DNA of 63,631 bases from Phycisphaerales bacterium. Lineage in GTDB: Bacteria > Planctomycetota > Phycisphaerae > SM23-33 > FEN-1343. The notes beneath the pieces are model-generated. The model saw nothing but the letters and a program-made list of their open reading frames with translations, was not told the origin of the DNA and made no database searches. The stretch's first letter is position 1. Every line of letters begins with the position of its first letter. This document shows, one piece after another, positions 63,311 to 63,631 of the stretch. Position numbers and translations under genes: made by a program. The stretch covers positions 1 through 63,631 of the forward strand of contig PMYD01000006.1 in NCBI GenBank assembly GCA_003171335.1, written 5' to 3'.

Positions 63311-63622
63311 CTATTTGTAGAAATGTGTGAAGTAGCCCCACAAAGCAAAACCGGCATTGATCAATAGCAGGCCAAGCGGCAGCAGCCAACCTAGCCGCCA
63401 GCGGCGCAGGCCCACGTACCAATGTGCGGACAAGCCCAGAAGGAAACTGATGTACCCCAAACATGCCAGTGGAACCTCCCAAGCCAGTGAAAGGTGGTCT
63501 GTTAACCGGCGAAAGGCCTCGAAGCTGAAGAATGAAAGGCCCCACCCCAGGCCGACATAGTCGGGGGCGAAGACTATGAACCATAATGGAAAACCAACCC
63601 AGTTCGAATAATACGCCGCGCA
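63311..63622 (-). CDS. Membrane protein gene, start unclear or frameshifted at window edge
   Basis: A 103-codon frame ending TAG at 63313-63311. Its sequence is clearly that of a membrane protein: WVGFPLWFIVFAPDYVGLGW, PLACLGYISFLLGLSAHWYVG and WLLPLGLLLINAGFALWGYF form three hydrophobic helices with basic or aromatic borders. No ATG is in frame; a TAA lies just upstream (63625-63623) and an ATG at 63623 is in another frame. Either the gene was disrupted by an indel near 63615, or it begins at a non-standard codon. Only about 9 bases of window remain upstream, so this cannot be settled here. Confidence 0.55.
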   Translation of the reverse strand, partial: CAAYYSNWVGFPLWFIVFAPDYVGLGWGLSFFSFEAFRRLTDHLSLAWEVPLACLGYISFLLGLSAHWYVGLRRWRLGWLLPLGLLLINAGFALWGYFTHFYK

Positions 63623-63631
63623 TTAAGTTAT

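Overview
The window reads as a high-GC chromosomal segment of a member of the Planctomycetota, most likely class Phycisphaerae. This rests on a 2,635-residue surface-type protein with the planctomycete LEPR-XLL-like N-terminal motif, a membrane protein ending in the CPxCGYxL...CPECG zinc ribbon common in that class, several tiny-spacer operons with ATGA overlaps, and many palindromic intergenic repeats. The phylum call is fairly safe; the class is inference.

Layout. 0-7.6 kb, plus strand: PTS EIIA-like protein, a secreted beta-rich protein, a creatininase-family hydrolase, a membrane/zinc-ribbon protein, a uroporphyrinogen-decarboxylase-family protein and a GH3 glycosidase. 7.6-22.6 kb, minus strand: a near-complete type II secretion/pseudopilus operon in the order E-F-G-H-I-J-K-L(PilMN fusion)-M(PilO)-C(PilP)-D, followed by a beta-propeller lipoprotein; no prepilin peptidase is present here. 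23-33 kb, plus strand: RmuC, a lipoprotein and the giant protein with three cyclophilin-like domains and a beta-propeller. 33-42.5 kb: a 2-oxoacid dehydrogenase locus: zinc-type dehydrogenase, Lpd (E3), a HigBA-type toxin-antitoxin pair, E2 (all minus), a divergent DeoR-family regulator with a candidate operator, and a fused E1 alpha/beta (plus). 42.5-51.6 kb: a membrane-anchored hypothetical protein with a probable frameshift, a HAD phosphatase remnant, inositol-3-phosphate synthase, a mannitol-1-phosphate-dehydrogenase-like enzyme, a second UroD-family protein, a family 2 glycosyltransferase, endonuclease III and a Dus protein. 51.6-53 kb: a 1.1-kb palindrome array next to a small winged-helix-like gene. 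53-62.6 kb: RimO, PgsA, PgpA, a cold-shock protein, an 883-residue membrane protein with kinase-like motifs, a PIN/TRAM protein, IspD and a TPR lipoprotein. The right end is more palindromic repeats and an out-of-frame membrane-protein gene.

The most unusual content is non-coding. At least eleven intergenic elements are mosaics of perfect hairpins, often nested several levels deep, and several modules recur at distant loci: a GTGCCACGGCTG family, a CACGGGCG/CGCCCGTG family, a TAAGTGTTACA family, a CACAAAGATCACGAAG family and an AGCCACGGGCGCGAGCCCG family. The largest is an 807-bp inverted repeat with 266-bp arms. Related hairpin sequence also sits in frame inside three protein-coding genes (creatininase, GspH leader, PgsA N-terminus). 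These elements are my best candidate for an undescribed system; their function is not shown by the sequence.

No tRNA, rRNA, CRISPR array, transposase or prophage gene was seen. All calls are from reading the sequence; no database search was run.
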